Source: Apiosordaria backusii
Lineage: Eukaryota; Ascomycota; Sordariomycetes; Sordariales; Lasiosphaeriaceae
Direction of reading: 5' to 3'
Length of the DNA: 64,000 bases
Assembly (NCBI GenBank): GCA_030549205.1
Contig: JAUKTV010000005.1
Span: 1,984,001 to 2,048,000, forward strand
Shown: positions 21,866 through 35,094 of the stretch, piece by piece
Layout of the letters: every line of letters starts with the position of its first letter
Position numbering within the stretch: the stretch's first letter is position 1
Made by a program: the position numbers and the translations under genes
The notes under the pieces: model-generated
What the model was told of the DNA's origin: nothing
Seen by the model: only the letters and a program-made list of their open reading frames with translations
The model's database searches: none

Positions 21866-24800
21866 GCCCGTCGCTAAGAGACGGGAATGGGCAGGGGAAT
21901 ATGACGATGATTATGAACAGGGTTTCGTATGCCACGACCAGAATAGCGATTTGCATTATGGAAGGGAAAGACAAGGAGGTTTAGAGGGAACCAGAGACGG
22001 GGTTAGTAACTTGGTATTGAGTTTAGATGTGTGTATTCCATTGATACCAGCCGAGAACATGGACAGTATTTGGTTGGCCTTCCCTCCCTGGGTTTGTTTA
22101 CTGGTTCTAGTTTCAGTGCTAGGTGTATCTATCTACCTGCCTATCTGGGTATGCACTGCCAACTATCAGACTTCCTTCCTAGGTCATGTTTTTCCTGGGG
22201 TAGCGCAGTAGGTATTGACCTACTTCCCATACAGCATGTAGGTAATAGTCTAGGTTAATAAATCAATCAACAGCAACGAATATCAACTACCGAGATAGAC
22301 AGCCGTTTACGTACCCCCACGTAAAACGGCACGTCAACCCAGCCTGCCAGCCCAGGCTCATCCCGTCCCGTTTGTTTACCGGCTGTGCCGTATCTGCCGT
22401 GCTGTGCCGTGTCCCGTTCCGTACTGGCTGTACCAGACTTGCAGAGGTACGGTATGTATCGATGTAAATAACCCCGACCCGTGGCTCGCCGGTTTCAATA
22501 ATCTCGATGATCTGTGCGGGACAAGAGGAAAGAGCGGTAGCGAGGGTGGGAATTTTCTTCTATCTTGCTTCCTTGCCCGCGCCGGGGAAAGGTTCCGGAG
22601 GGGGAGGTGCATGGGAAGAAGGATTGTACACAGTACCTGACTGAGCTGGGTTGCTGGGCTTGGTTCGCGGATCTGGAACAGATGGATATATAGTTGTTCA
22701 AATCGGGCCGTTCTTATGGGGCGATCTTGGTTGGAGTTGTATTGGCGAGACTCCATTCAGTCAAGGTAGGGGCAGATATGTGTGTAGGTGGTTGTGAGTT
22801 CTCGTATGGTTAGATTGCTGGCTTTGTAGGGGTGGTGGTTTTGGGTGGGAGAATGGTGGATAATGATACTTGAAGTCACTGAAGTTGGGTGTTCTTGGAT
22901 ATCCCGTCTGGTCGGAGGTAGACCCTGGTGATAGGATGTGAAGTGGTTAGTTGTTGTCAAGCCGGTGGCGATTTTGTTGTTTGATAAATAGCCAGTGTCG
23001 GTCTAGGTGTATGAATGATAGTTCTGTGGATCAGAACCTGTGAGGTGGAAGTTGGATACCTGCAAAGTAAGGTAATTGGCATTAGGGGGGGACACCACCT
23101 ACACAGGAAGGTGAACTACAATACCTTGGCTATGTCAATATATTGGCCGTTGTGCGTGGATAGATGTGGATGTCGGCATTTGTTCGGCTAGTGGCAAGTC
23201 CAGAGTGTTCAACAGCTCAGTTATTTCAGCTAGATACTGTTCGAGAGCTTTCCTCAGTACCTACCTGAGCCATGTCTGAGACTCAACGTGAGATGTTACC
23301 AAGGCCGAGGACCCCTGAATGATATCCAACCCCAAGTAAGTCATTACAGTAAGCACAACCCCGACTACAAGCACCAAGAGCCTGTCGTTGATTTATGCTC
23401 TAATGCACGAGCCTTACAAGCACGCCCTTTAATGCCACCCAACATCCACAGTCCAGTCAGAACACACGCCCTGCATAAACAACACAGCTTGGTAGGCGCT
23501 CTTACTGGTGCTCGGCAGACATGAATACTCCAACAAAGGGTGACATTATGACCACCTGCCGTTGCCCCCAGGACCCAATGATCTCAGTGACTTCCAGACA
23601 AGAGAGTAGCATTGCAGGTATTGGGTCTAGCTGAATCCGATGTGAATATGTAGGCTTACCTGTTTCCCGAAGTACAACCGCGCTGCGGGATTCTTGATCA
23701 TTCATTCCTACCCAGCCAAGTCAGGGAGGTGATGTCCTTGAGTATGGACTTGTTGTGTTATCTCTCCAGCCTGATCAGGAGTCACACGCCTAGCATGAAC
23801 AAAAAGCTTGCCACGGCACACAACAGCGTGGGATAAACCATCACAAACGGGGGTCAGCCATGTTTCTTCGGATACTTCCGCATATGCCTACCCCTCCCCT
23901 TCCCCATCTCTCCCATCATCGTTCTTGAATGCCTAGGCTTGCTTTGAAGTCACTCAGTCGCACCATGATCTCGATCTTAGCCTTTGACAAGCAACGACGA
24001 TACTGCACACGCGCGCCGAAAGGTAGCATGTGCAGATACGATGCCAGGGAATGCTTGAGGAAAGGACATATCCCCAACATTCTAACAGACACACCGCTAG
24101 ATAAAAACCTATCAATCATGCTTCAACCAATCGTGTATACGGGAGCTAATAGCAACTTGTGGGAAGTTTCCAGGGTAGATTATGCAACGGTTGTGCCCAG
24201 GGACACACTGGTTCTACAAAGGACGGCATGTTGCAGCGGCGGTGACGAATGGGGACCGTATTGCAGTTTGGAGTTCAAGAAACCTACCGTATGGCGCACA
24301 CACGACCGACAGAGATGTGCGAATGGGGGAGGGGAATGTAAGTGTCACCGCCGTTTTTTGTCGCCGAGGGATATATGGAGTATACACTAGGGAGCAGGGA
24401 TATAGCTCTGTCAAGAAGTCTCAAAGCTGCAACCCAGAAAGACATAGATAAGTCTGCACGTATAAGTTATTCATCACACGCTATGGGCAGTCATGTGCAG
24501 TTTCCCAATTGGCTCTCTGGCATGAGAGTCTTGGATATGTTTGGTTTGGTCTCCATGAGAAACAATCTAAACAAAGTTTTTAGCTGCTATCAGTCACTGT
24601 CACTGTCTGGGGTTGTCATAGTTGCAACCTCGATTGGTCGATCGGGAAAACTGCTCCGGAGGCTTCACTAGCAAGGGGACCCATGGCATGGGAGAATGGC
24701 GTGAAAATGCTTGCATGTTTACAGTAGCACCATCACTGTCCGGCCTTCTCTCTCGCCAATGCCTATCCCTTTGGTCCAAGGGCGTAGCACGACTCCGGGG

Positions 24801-27800
24801 AAGGCCTGTTGTGTGTAGGGAGGTGCCATCGTGACAGGCAAGCTTGGTGGTGAGACCCCACGCCAAGTCAAAGTCAACAAGTGCTTGCCGGCATACAGCA
24901 CCACAAGAAGTGCAGAAGCTGATAAATTCCAGGGGGTCGGTGATTGGAGGGCATGTATCGGTTCGGCATTGGCTTGGTGGGGATTTACATTACCCTCAGT
25001 TTTCTATGGTGGCGCTGGGGCCGAGGGCATGATGGCCGGTTCGAGGCTCGATAGATGAGTTCATTTGTAAGATGTATCTGCTTCCCCGCAAGAGAACGTG
25101 GAAGAATGAAGAAGCGAAGGGCACAGCAGAGGCGAGCTACTAGCAAGTTCTTGATCAGCCGACACACCGAGAAGCACGGGAGTTGTCACAAGCAAGGTTG
25201 TGGCCATCCTTAGGATGGTTGTGACGACACGGGAAGCGGCAGGATGCTTCGGGAGCAACCTGGGAAAGTCCTGCATGATGTTTCGCGTTGCATATGGATG
25301 ATGATATGGATGGAGGGCCTCGCAAGCTCCCTGCGAATTTGGAGCGGGGAGAGTGAAACGAAGCTGGGACGGGTTGAAGCGATGGTGGGCTAACTGGACT
25401 GAAGATTTGATAATAGATGGAATATGGACCGCCAAGATGGAGTGAGCGGGAGCTGCCCGATGGTCTCGCCGTGTCCAACGCAAGAATTCCCGCCCTCGAA
25501 GCGCGCGGAGGGGCTGAGGTGGTTGCATTCCATGGGAGGTCCTGGGTTGCAGCGGGTGGTCAAGATGCCAAGGGTGAGACCGAGAAATGGTGCGCACTTA
25601 CACTAAGAACATACTGCGTGTAAGCGGGCAAAGAGCCTCTAGTACTTGTTTACTTTTCTGAGCTGCCCTTGAGGCGTCTAACGGACACCGGTAGTTCACT
25701 CTCGTTGTGGTTGTGGAGTGGTGTTCCTGTCAGGGGCAGCCAAGTCCCTGATGACGATGAGGTGGAGTCGGCGCTATTACCTACCCCATGGGGCTTTGGA
25801 TACGCTTTGACCACTAGCGGGTTAGGGGAGAAGAACCCCAGAAAAAGTGCCTGGCTTGTGCTTTTTCCACTGAAGGCTCGGAGTGTGAAATTTTCAGTAC
25901 GTACTCGTCCTGGCTAGACCGCACCGCATTTTTCCACCACTCCTCTCTTGCCGGATGGGCTGGACTGCGTTCTATCAATCTTGTCCTATCCCGGTTTCCT
26001 ACTCCAACCTCCCCGCAGCATCTCTGCCGTGCGGTTGTGCAGCGGTGGGTGTGGTTTGGCGATGGGACGGCGAATATCGACAGCTCACGTACGTTACATC
26101 CTGACCTCGCCCCCCGCCAATTTGTAACCACGACGAGGTGGTAATTGGTGCCCCCGGCTACATCGTCGAGACCCCCTCCGTCTGGCTCCCGCAGCCCTTC
26201 AGATGAACGAAGGACTCTTCGTCTATCCAGACGACACATATTGTTGTGAGGAGAACGCCCTACAGCCCATTCCGTACCATCCTTCGCAATGCATCCATGT
26301 TTGATGCTTGATGCTTCTCAATGGCTCCAACAGTGTAGGGCACCACCATCGCCCAGCGAGCACGAATCGGATCGATGAGCTTCCCGACGGCTGCCGCCGG
26401 CATGACCCACTTGAGGAGTGCTCGCCAGTCAAAAGGTGCATCGCCATGCTATTCAAACGATTGACGTCTCTCGCGCAGCAAGCATACTTGACAACTAGCT
26501 CGACGCAAGCTGTGGCCGTCAGAGCAAACCATGCACCGGCCGATAGCGACATACCCTGGATTGGTCGATCTACAAGCCATCTGCATCTTGGAGCGGAGCA
26601 GACTTGTTGCAGTGACTGGCAATCAGACAGCAGGACTGAGTGTGAAAAGCTCACAAGTGGCGGTACAACACTCCAACGGCCGTTTCTCACGGGGGTTGGA
26701 CACGGTTGATCATAGTTCAGAAACTTGACCACATCAACGCAGCACATCCACCAGTCCACACGGCAAGCATGTGGTGGGACTGGGGTACCAAACCGGCGAC
26801 GAAACCGAGAAGCCACCACGACATCAAGCCTGGGGATGGAGATGGATCTAGTTCATGCTAGCCAACCATGGTGCATGAGCCTTCTTCCTACCAGCACACT
26901 TTGCGGCATGGGGTTTGTTCACCCTTAGCAGAGCAATTCTCAGCCATGAACCTGGGACCCCTTGTCAGGACCAATTAACGGTCGTCTCCTTCCACCCTTC
27001 AGCATCCTGAACCTGCTTCAAGGCCCGCCGCTGGTGAATTTTTCTCAACACTTTTGTCATCAGCCTGCGGGTACAGGCGCTAGCATCTTCGCTTCATCCA
27101 GAGTGCACATGGCACGTCGAGCTCCGGCTTGGCACTGCTACATTCTCCAGGTCATCAAGCAACTCCTGCTACGCTACACTAGGCTATCCCATGTCTCGGT
27201 TCGGTAGGGTAGGAGTCTTCAAACGGGGAACGGCGTTTGGACAGATCGACAATGCTCCCTTCTGTACTTGTCCGTGACTGATGAAGCGGACGCCGTTGTT
27301 TCCTCAGCACAGATCACCCAAGTTTTGGTACTCTGTTGTGGAAGAGGAAGGGATGATGAAAGGGCTTGCCTAGGGTTCCTGGTTCAGAGTATTCGTAATG
27401 GGGGGTATACGGTACTTGTTCTGGTTGGTATCAGCTACATAAGAAGACGGCGCCACTTCCCCAGTTGACTCGAGCTTCTTTTGAAGTTGTACGACCTGCG
27501 CCACCGAGCAGCATGAGGACATTTGATCTGACAGAACGTTAACAAAGTAAACCCATAGATTTGGAGCAGCTTCGTTGAACGGTCACTCGACATGTTGTCG
27601 CGCAACTGCCGGGGACCTCGACGTGTGCATTGAAGGTGCGGTTTACACTATAGGTTGTTTGCAGATGGCTTCAGACTCCAGATCCTCGGTAGTAGGTGGA
27701 GAAGCACAGATGCCAACTCCAGGGTCAGCAAGAAGACGCACAACACGGCTAACCTCCCCTGATGAGCGGCAGCTTGCAACGGATGTCGATCAGACCCGCT

Positions 27801-30387
27801 AGTCCGATCTGGAACCCGTTCTGCCAGTTCAATTCCGGGTTGTCCAGCACGCACGGTATCTGGCTAAGCAAAGCTCAGACCAAGTTTCTCCCTGGTTCAA
27901 GTTGACATAACATCACAGTTAATTTCCTTGGGAAGGCGGGTATAATGTGGCAGATAAAGACATAAGGTCCGTTCTCGGGCAACACGGACGGCTCTTTCGG
28001 TACATATAAATTAAATATTCAAGAGTGCCCTTTCCCATGACATGGGGAGGGCGGGCAGCGGGCGGGGAACTATGCCCGACTCCAACGAGCTCCGTGAACG
28101 GCAGGCATAGCAACATCTTCGCTATGCTATCCGATGCGGACCTGGGCAGGGCAAGAAGCGTTTCGTGAGGTTCCCTCGGCGGCCAGGGGCCTTGCAAAAC
28201 AAACACAGGGCTCGTCCAGGAAGGCTGACCGGTAGTTATGGCATGTTGGCTCCTCACATCGAATCCGGCATTTGTATCTGATCTCGTCATGCCCCTGGTT
28301 GAATCAACAAATAGGTTAGTATCAGCGAGGCACGAGTGTCCCATCATAGGGTGCAGGGACCCGTTGGAGTTGCAATCTCGGACCAGGAGGTAGCAGCATC
28401 TTCTGAGCCCACGCCCATGGAGACAACCACACGCCTCTCCCGGCTACCTGCCCGCCGTGATCGTGTGGGAGCCAGCTGTCATGGCTGCATGCCGGGCATT
28501 TACGGCAGCTTGCAAGCCCTGGTCCAACACCCGCAGTGTGTTTTTGAACCAGTTTTTTGCTGGACGCCAGTAGCCAGCGCTGACATAAATGACTCGCCAC
28601 GCCACAAACTGTTCAATGCGTTTGCATTGAGTACATAGATGCACCCAACGACAGCTGGGCATCGTGTGTGTGTGTCTTTACACTTCAAAACCTATAATTA
28701 CCCGGCCCTGGACTCGGGAGGCTGGAGCTGCTCAACCACCCCTGTTCTTCCGGTTTTTGAAGTTGCGGGCAGCGGGCTCGAGTGTCTCGCAGGCCCCAGT
28801 ACCCCAGCATCCCAGCAACACCCCTGGCATCCCAGTATCCAGGATCAGGGGCGCTGAGGATTCAAGAGAATCAGAGAAGTGACAGAACCACAAGCTCCCA
28901 CACTTGCGAGAACGCTAAGGGCAGGAAGAGGGCTGCAAGACCCAGGCAGTTGGTCACTTCCCACGACGTCTACCCATGACTTCCACACATGGCACACACA
29001 CACCATGGGGTTGAGATTTGTGAAAGGAAGTCTGTCGTGGGAGGTGCAGCAGTGTGGGAGCTCAGACCTCATGGTCCCCTGCCCGTCTCATCGTGGTTTG
29101 CTCGTTCATCGTCAACGGCAGTCCGGGAACCCCCGGCAAGCCTCATGGGCATGGGGACTTGCAGCTAAGGCCCGCCGAGAATTGGCAAATCCGACTCTGT
29201 TTTTGCGCTGGGCGGGCCAGTGCGTCCGGGGGTGTGGGAGGGGGGAGAGCAACAACAGGGTAAGGAGAGAGGGCCAGGGGGGGGTGGCATCTCTTGCGAA
29301 AGACGGAGCAACAAAAAAAGTTTCGACGACGGGTGGCCAGGGGGGTGTTCTCCAACAGGAACCGCCTTCACCTCATCACGGTGGAACAGGCAATGGAGAA
29401 ATCAGTGGGCAGGGCAGCATAACTGCATGAGGAGGTTGACACCAGCCTGTAGGGTGCGGATTAATTGACAACAATAATTGGGGCCTAGCAGCAGCACTGC
29501 AGCAGCTAGCAGTGACGCTGTCTCCACCCGAGGGTCGACTTGGACGCTCGCTTGACTTTCCAATCTCTTCAGTCCCAGGTCGCCTTTTCTCTTTTTTTTC
29601 CTCGTGTGTGTGTCTGTCGCGCTTTTAATACCTGGGTAGTGTGTTATTATTATTATGCCCTTCCTCCCATCCCATCCCATCCCATCCCATCCCATCCCAT
29701 CCCGTCTCTCCCGTCTCTTCTCCTCCTCCTTTCCATTTCTTCCCGTCCGATCCGCCCTTCCCCTTTACCTCTCCCAAGGTTGACGCCGTAGCTGGTCCTT
29801 GGTTGTGTGTGCCCGCCCGTCGCTCTCGCTCTCGCTCTTGGCTTTTTGGTTCCATCCGGTTGTGAAGTCGGTCGTTGTGAATCACTTTTTTTGTTTACTT
29901 TTACCCATACTTATCTGATCTTCTATTTCATGCGTACTTGCCCCCCTCGGTTTTACAAGTGTCGCTGGCGGTTCCGCTGTGGTTCCCCGATCCGATAATA
30001 AGAGACATAGCACACACGACGGTACGGTACATAACATATCACACCTTGACGGGCTACTGTGCAAACGAACGACGGGACGCTGGAGTAGCAACAAGCAACT
30101 GGGCAACACACACCAGACAGAGAGAAAGATAAAAACAAACCTGTTTTCTTAAACTACCTAGCTGAGGCTGCTGCTTGTGCTGCTGCCGCTCGCCGGTGCT
30201 CTCAAGTGCTTGCTGTTGCTTTTTGTTGTTGCACATGCCCCAGTAGCAGTGTAGAGCTGCTAATACAGCTACTACAGCACGCGCCATCAGATCAACCACC
30301 TGCACCTCCGGGTTGCCAACGCCAGACAGACGCCAGCGCCAACGCCAAAACGCCAAACCCAAGACACAGAAGAAAAGGGAATCCGGC
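21866..30387. other. 8.5-kb stretch with no supported gene
   Basis: Reading frames here are short, lack recognisable motifs and are not joined by convincing introns. Base composition looks mixed rather than AT-rich, so I see no sign of heavy RIP mutation or a decayed transposon. The last kilobase (29500-30387) is pyrimidine-rich, has seven CCCAT units at 29666-29700, and probably contains the promoter and a long leader of the otubain gene. The rest could hold long non-coding RNA, lineage-specific genes with small exons, or regulatory DNA. No tRNA was recognised. Confidence 0.4.
29666..29700 (+). repeat. (CCCAT)7 microsatellite
   Basis: Seven exact CCCAT units followed by CCCG, inside a pyrimidine-rich stretch upstream of the otubain-like gene. 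Confidence 0.95.
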
Positions 30388-32391
30388 ATGTACGAACCAG
30401 ACCCAGCAGCACAGTTCATCCACCAGGTGTCGGCTGGATACTCGCTGCCACAGACGCTGCCCGAGTACACGTTCGATGAGACACCGTTGCGCTTAACGGA
30501 CCGGCGTGGACGCGGTGGTGGATACGGCGGACTGGGAGGGCCTGGGGCGGGAGGTGCGGCCGGCAGAGCTGCCGCTGGGTCCCTGCTTTATTCGCCCATT
30601 TTCAGCACACCAGCAAGCGCCAACAACGCGGCCGTCGGCCCCGCATCTTCTGCTGCCGGCCACTTCAACTTCCACACCACCTCCGCAACAACCGCTTCTG
30701 CTCTCACCTCGTCCGTCCCAGCCACCACACATCACCGGTCCTCGCCGCCTCATTTCGCCATTGGAAAGATGGAACCAACCCCCGAAGATCTTGTCGCCCA
30801 GGAGGCGGCTGCCAGAGAATATCAACCCCAACTCGAGGTATGTTTCTCTTTAGCACCCAAACTGTCTGTGCCTTACATATGCTCACCAATGTCTCTCTTG
30901 CCTCACATACAGGGCCCATTCGTTGGCGAAAAGACGCCCAGTACTGCCATCGCCAACGAATATGCCAAGGCCGACCCGATATACATTCAAAAGACGGCGG
31001 TACGTGCACGCATGCTGACGCTCATGCTGTCTCTTGCATCCATATACTTCGGACGACTTGGCTGACATGGCTTGACAGGTGTTACCCCAGACTTACTCGC
31101 ATTACCGCCCGATCCAAGGTGACGGGAACTGTGGCTGGCGGGGTGAGTCGACAAGTTTCTTTTTATGCTTCTTCTGGGCCCACAATGTGCAGGTTTCGGG
31201 ACTATGTGCTGACTGTCGTCATCAGCCATTGCCTTCGGCTACTTCGAGACGCTGGTCAATGGCGGTAACAAAGACCAGATTGTGGCCGAAAGGCTACGCC
31301 TCGAGGGCCTCAACAGCTACATCGAGACACAGGGCGGCCACTCCTCGTATGTGTACACTGACTTTGTCGAGGAGACATTATTCCTGTTGGACAGGGTAGC
31401 CGCACTTATTGGCAACCATGAACAAGCCATGGCGGAGGTGTATTCGTCTTTCAACGACCCAGAAATCGCCAACGCCATCATGTATCACTTCCGCCTGTTG
31501 GCGAGTTCCTACTTGAAGGGCAACCAAGGCTCGTATGCCGCCTTTGTTACGCATGAGGGGGGCGTGGATGGATATTGCAGCAGTACTCTGGAGCGCCATC
31601 ATGTTGAGATCGACCAGATTGGTCTTTTACTGCTCGTCAACGTGCTCCTCAAGCCTGTTGGATTTGTTTTGCAAGTGGCCTATCTTGACCGCAGTCCCGG
31701 CTCCGAGGTCAACTCTTACCGGTTTCCCGAGGAGGCTAGGAACCAACATCCATCGACACTGGGCCCCATGATCCACCTCCTATACCGCCCTGATCATTAC
31801 GACCTCCTTTATCCTGCCGAACCTGAGCCAATTCCCGAGCCGGTTACCGTGCAGGTTCACCGCGTCTCATTTTCACCGAGTTACGATATTGCCAGCGCCC
31901 CTGTTCCCATGCACAGCTATGGCATCAATATCGGAGCGCTTGCGATGCTTCCTGGGTTTGGAGCGCCACCACCAGGCCTAGCCCCCACTCTTCTGGATAC
32001 CAGCCCCTCGCCCTTGTCAGCTTACAGCCCAAGCCCCACGTCGACCTGGATGACCTCGCCTTTTGCTGAGCCTCCTCAGCAAGCTTCGCCGGTTTCTGTA
32101 CCACCGGTCCCGGTTCCCATGTCGATGCCCATTCATACAGCTCCAGCAGTCGCACCAGCACCACCCCTGCAAACTCACCCACTGCGTTTTAGCGAGTATT
32201 GCCAGCTTCCCGAGTACGTTGAGAACGATACCTGGCGCGAGCCCAGCTTCCAGACGTCGACGTTCCGGAACAGTCACTTCAATGTGGCTCATTATAATAA
32301 CCCCAACTTCCAGCCAGAGGAATATCGGCCCGAGACCGAAGATTACGACGCACCACAACGTGGAAGCGGAAAGAAACGCGCCAGCGTCTAG
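30388..32391 (+). CDS. Otubain-like ubiquitin thioesterase (peptidase C65, OTU fold)
   Basis: Four exons: 30388-30837, 30913-30999, 31079-31142 and 31226-32391; 588 residues. The enzyme is predicted to cleave ubiquitin chains. The catalytic segment spans an exon join: IQGDGNCGWR-AIAFGYFETL, with Asp194 and nucleophile Cys197. The catalytic His is most likely His391 in RPDHYDLLY. Conserved family blocks between them include DQIVAERLR, YVYTDFVEETLFLL and LLASSYLKGN. Residues 1-140 are disordered with Gly, Ala and Ser/Thr-rich stretches. Residues about 400-588 form a Pro/Ser-rich tail unlike the compact animal OTUB1, but common in filamentous fungi. The ATG at 30388 (MYEPDPAAQF) is chosen. An in-frame upstream codon at 30313 is not ATG. 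Confidence 0.92.
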
Positions 32392-35094
32392 CAATTACAG
32401 GAGAAGAGAAAGAGTTCGAGACATTGATGGATGGCTGTGCCAACCATTCACCTAGTACAGTGCACACAACAGTTTCGAAAAGACCCCGGTATTGGATTGG
32501 AGGAATATAATACCCAACATTGGCGAGGACGACAATTGATATAGTAGCCGCATCGGGAGTGGTAGGGGGGCGTTCGTTTATCCCAATCCCCGAAAGCACA
32601 TGCACCATTTTCCGGTTTACTTCGACTACCTCTCAGCAAATCATTCAGGGGCGCCACGCAACGCTTGCTTTTGTTTTTTTTTTCGGTCCGGCAAATTCTA
32701 CGATAATTCTCTCACCACAAAACCTTTCGGGCCATGGGAAAAGAAGCGAGGTTTTCTTACTGGCGGGCCCTTTTTTCCAGAAACCAGACTGGAAGCACAA
32801 GCCGAGCCCGCCTCCATGTCAATCGCATTCATCGGCATCATTGTTGACGGCAAAAGGGCATGCAACTAATGGAGATTGCAAGCGTATTTTGTTCTTTCTT
32901 GTTCTTTTACTTAGTATTTGTCTTTTTATTGTTGTTGATCTCTCTCATGATACACAGGTGTTCAGGAATGGGAATTGTAGCCTTTTTGTTTTTTTCCCCC
33001 TCGTCCTCTTTCTTGACTTGTTTCTGTGTTTTGTTTTTTTGCGGTTTATGGTTGCATCATTGTGAGTCAACATTCTGAGGCTGGACAAAAAGAGCAGTGG
33101 TTATGAAAGGGGTGTGGGAAATGGGGGTAGGGAATTAAAAGAGCCGAGAGCCACACCGGGGGGAGGGTGTTGTTTAAGGGGGGGAGCAGAAAGTATGATA
33201 ATGCGGTCATGTCATCGGAGGAATAAGGAGGGGGAGGGTAGGGGGGTGGTAGGTTAGGCTTGCATATGCCAACGCGGAGACTACGGAGAATACGGAGAAT
33301 TATTTCCCAGAAGAACAACAAGAAAAAGAAATTTTCCTATGGGTTGGACTGGATTCTTGGGTGTGTGTGCAAGTGCAATGCGTGATGTGTGTGTGCGTGT
33401 GGGTGATGATGAGAGGCGTAGCATGGCATGGCATGGCATGGCATGGCATGGCTGAATAACCACCGACCACCAAGCGAGCAAACCCCTTTCTGAGGTGAGC
33501 GGGGGCCTGGGCGGGAAATCAGGGCCGCGGGGCCGGGGCAGCGAGGACAACGTACATACTGAAGGAAGGACACGAGGAAAACTTGAGAAATATTCGGGCC
33601 GGTATGGGGAAGAGGGAAGCATGATGAAGCAATGGAATACTAGTGATGATTATTTTAGGATAATGGCATGTGAAGCGGTGAAGAGAATGCATATGATGTT
33701 GCTAAAGTATTGGAAGTGAAGAAGGCCCTAAAAGGGCAATAAAAGCAGCAGTAGTGTAGGCAGGGGATCAAAATTGCGTTTACTTCACGATCCATATGGA
33801 AGCCACATTGTCAGAACATTTTTTTGCTATTCCTCTTGCCGTTCCTGGCAGGCAGTGTCTTATGTGTTTTGTTATTGCTATTTAGTGGTGATGAATCATT
33901 GACTCAGACACATTTGTTCCAGAGTCGGTTCCATATGCAGGTTTCGATCTGGATATGGCAATAATCTTCATCTGCAGCGGAAACATATGTACAGAGATTG
34001 GATGGTCACGTAACGTCAGATCGATCTTTACCAACAAAAAGAAATTTTGCCTAATGAGAATCGACGATGCAAGCACACAGACGACACCATGTTCTTTACT
34101 GATAGTGAATGTTGAGAAGGTTTCTAATGTCCCGTCTGCAACAACACAGAGGTGTTTGCTTGTGTGTGTTGGTGATACATGATCAGACGAGGGTTGTGAT
34201 GTTGGTTTTGATACTGGGTAGCTATGCGAAAACTTGAGTGGAATTGGAAATGACTTTTGAAAGAGCCGGCCAGGGAAGAGACGGGTATATCGGTGAGTGC
34301 GTGTTCTACTGACGAAGGTGAAGTAATGCTGGCTGTTGTGTTTAAGGTTCCTGTTGTGGTGCTTTATCTCCTGCTTGTCTGCTGCTGCGGGATGGGAGAT
34401 ATGTCATGCAAGATTGGATATTTATTATCTACCTAGGGGAGTGTTGCCCCGAGGGGCAAAAGCTTTCAGTCTGCATTTCATACAGGTACCTGCACGAGAG
34501 AGATAATAATCCAATTCAATTGAGCGGAAAATATCTTCCACTTCATAGCTTATAAAACCCAGTCTGTACCTTCCTCAAAATGGAGCCAAATGTCAGATAT
34601 TTCTCTCATACTGGTTGGTGTTTGTTCTATGCGTTGTTCCCCAGGGGTTTCTGCGGTGTCGGAGGAAAAGTGAGCTGCAGAGCGCATGTCGAATGAGAAG
34701 GCACCTCATTCGCTGATGTGTATCATGCAGATGCCCATCGCAAATGTGTCAATCTTCCAGTCTGAGTTATGACAGGTCCTATATTTTGTGCTTTAATGTG
34801 CTTGTTTGCATTGATGACGTGCTTTTCTCAATGGGGTGCGAACACGACGACGGTGAGAAGTGATATCAGATCTCATTTTTGACCTTCCGTAAATGACAAG
34901 CATTTCGTGGTAATTTTTCCGATGAGATAGCCGAGCTTTGAAGATTTCAACCGAGTGGGTGCTGTACCCAGCGTTTTATTCCTCGGAAGTTTATGTAGCA
35001 TAAATATCCCTGTATCTCGTCTAATTTATACACAATCATACCCAATATTTACAACCACCACCACCACCACCATCCTCAACCCCTTTATTCCCCC
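32392..35094. other. Convergent spacer between otubain and LipB
   Basis: About 2.7 kb of T-rich and mixed sequence with no gene I can support. It contains six GCATG units at 33421-33450. Region 34000-35000 looks like ordinary intergenic DNA. Confidence 0.45.
33421..33450 (+). repeat. (GCATG)6 microsatellite
   Basis: Six exact GCATG units. The same pentamer recurs in a five-unit array at 61235-61262. Confidence 0.95.

Noticed and set aside
23929..24390. 153-codon plus frame with several Cys
   Set aside because: No family, no flanking introns, codon pattern not distinctive; not enough to call a gene.
25020..25060. GGTTCGAGGCTC, resembling a tRNA T-arm
   Set aside because: No acceptor stem, anticodon arm or A box at the right distance.
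26223..26819. 198-codon minus frame in the 8.5-kb gap
   Set aside because: Mixed composition, no motif, no support from splicing signals; likely chance.
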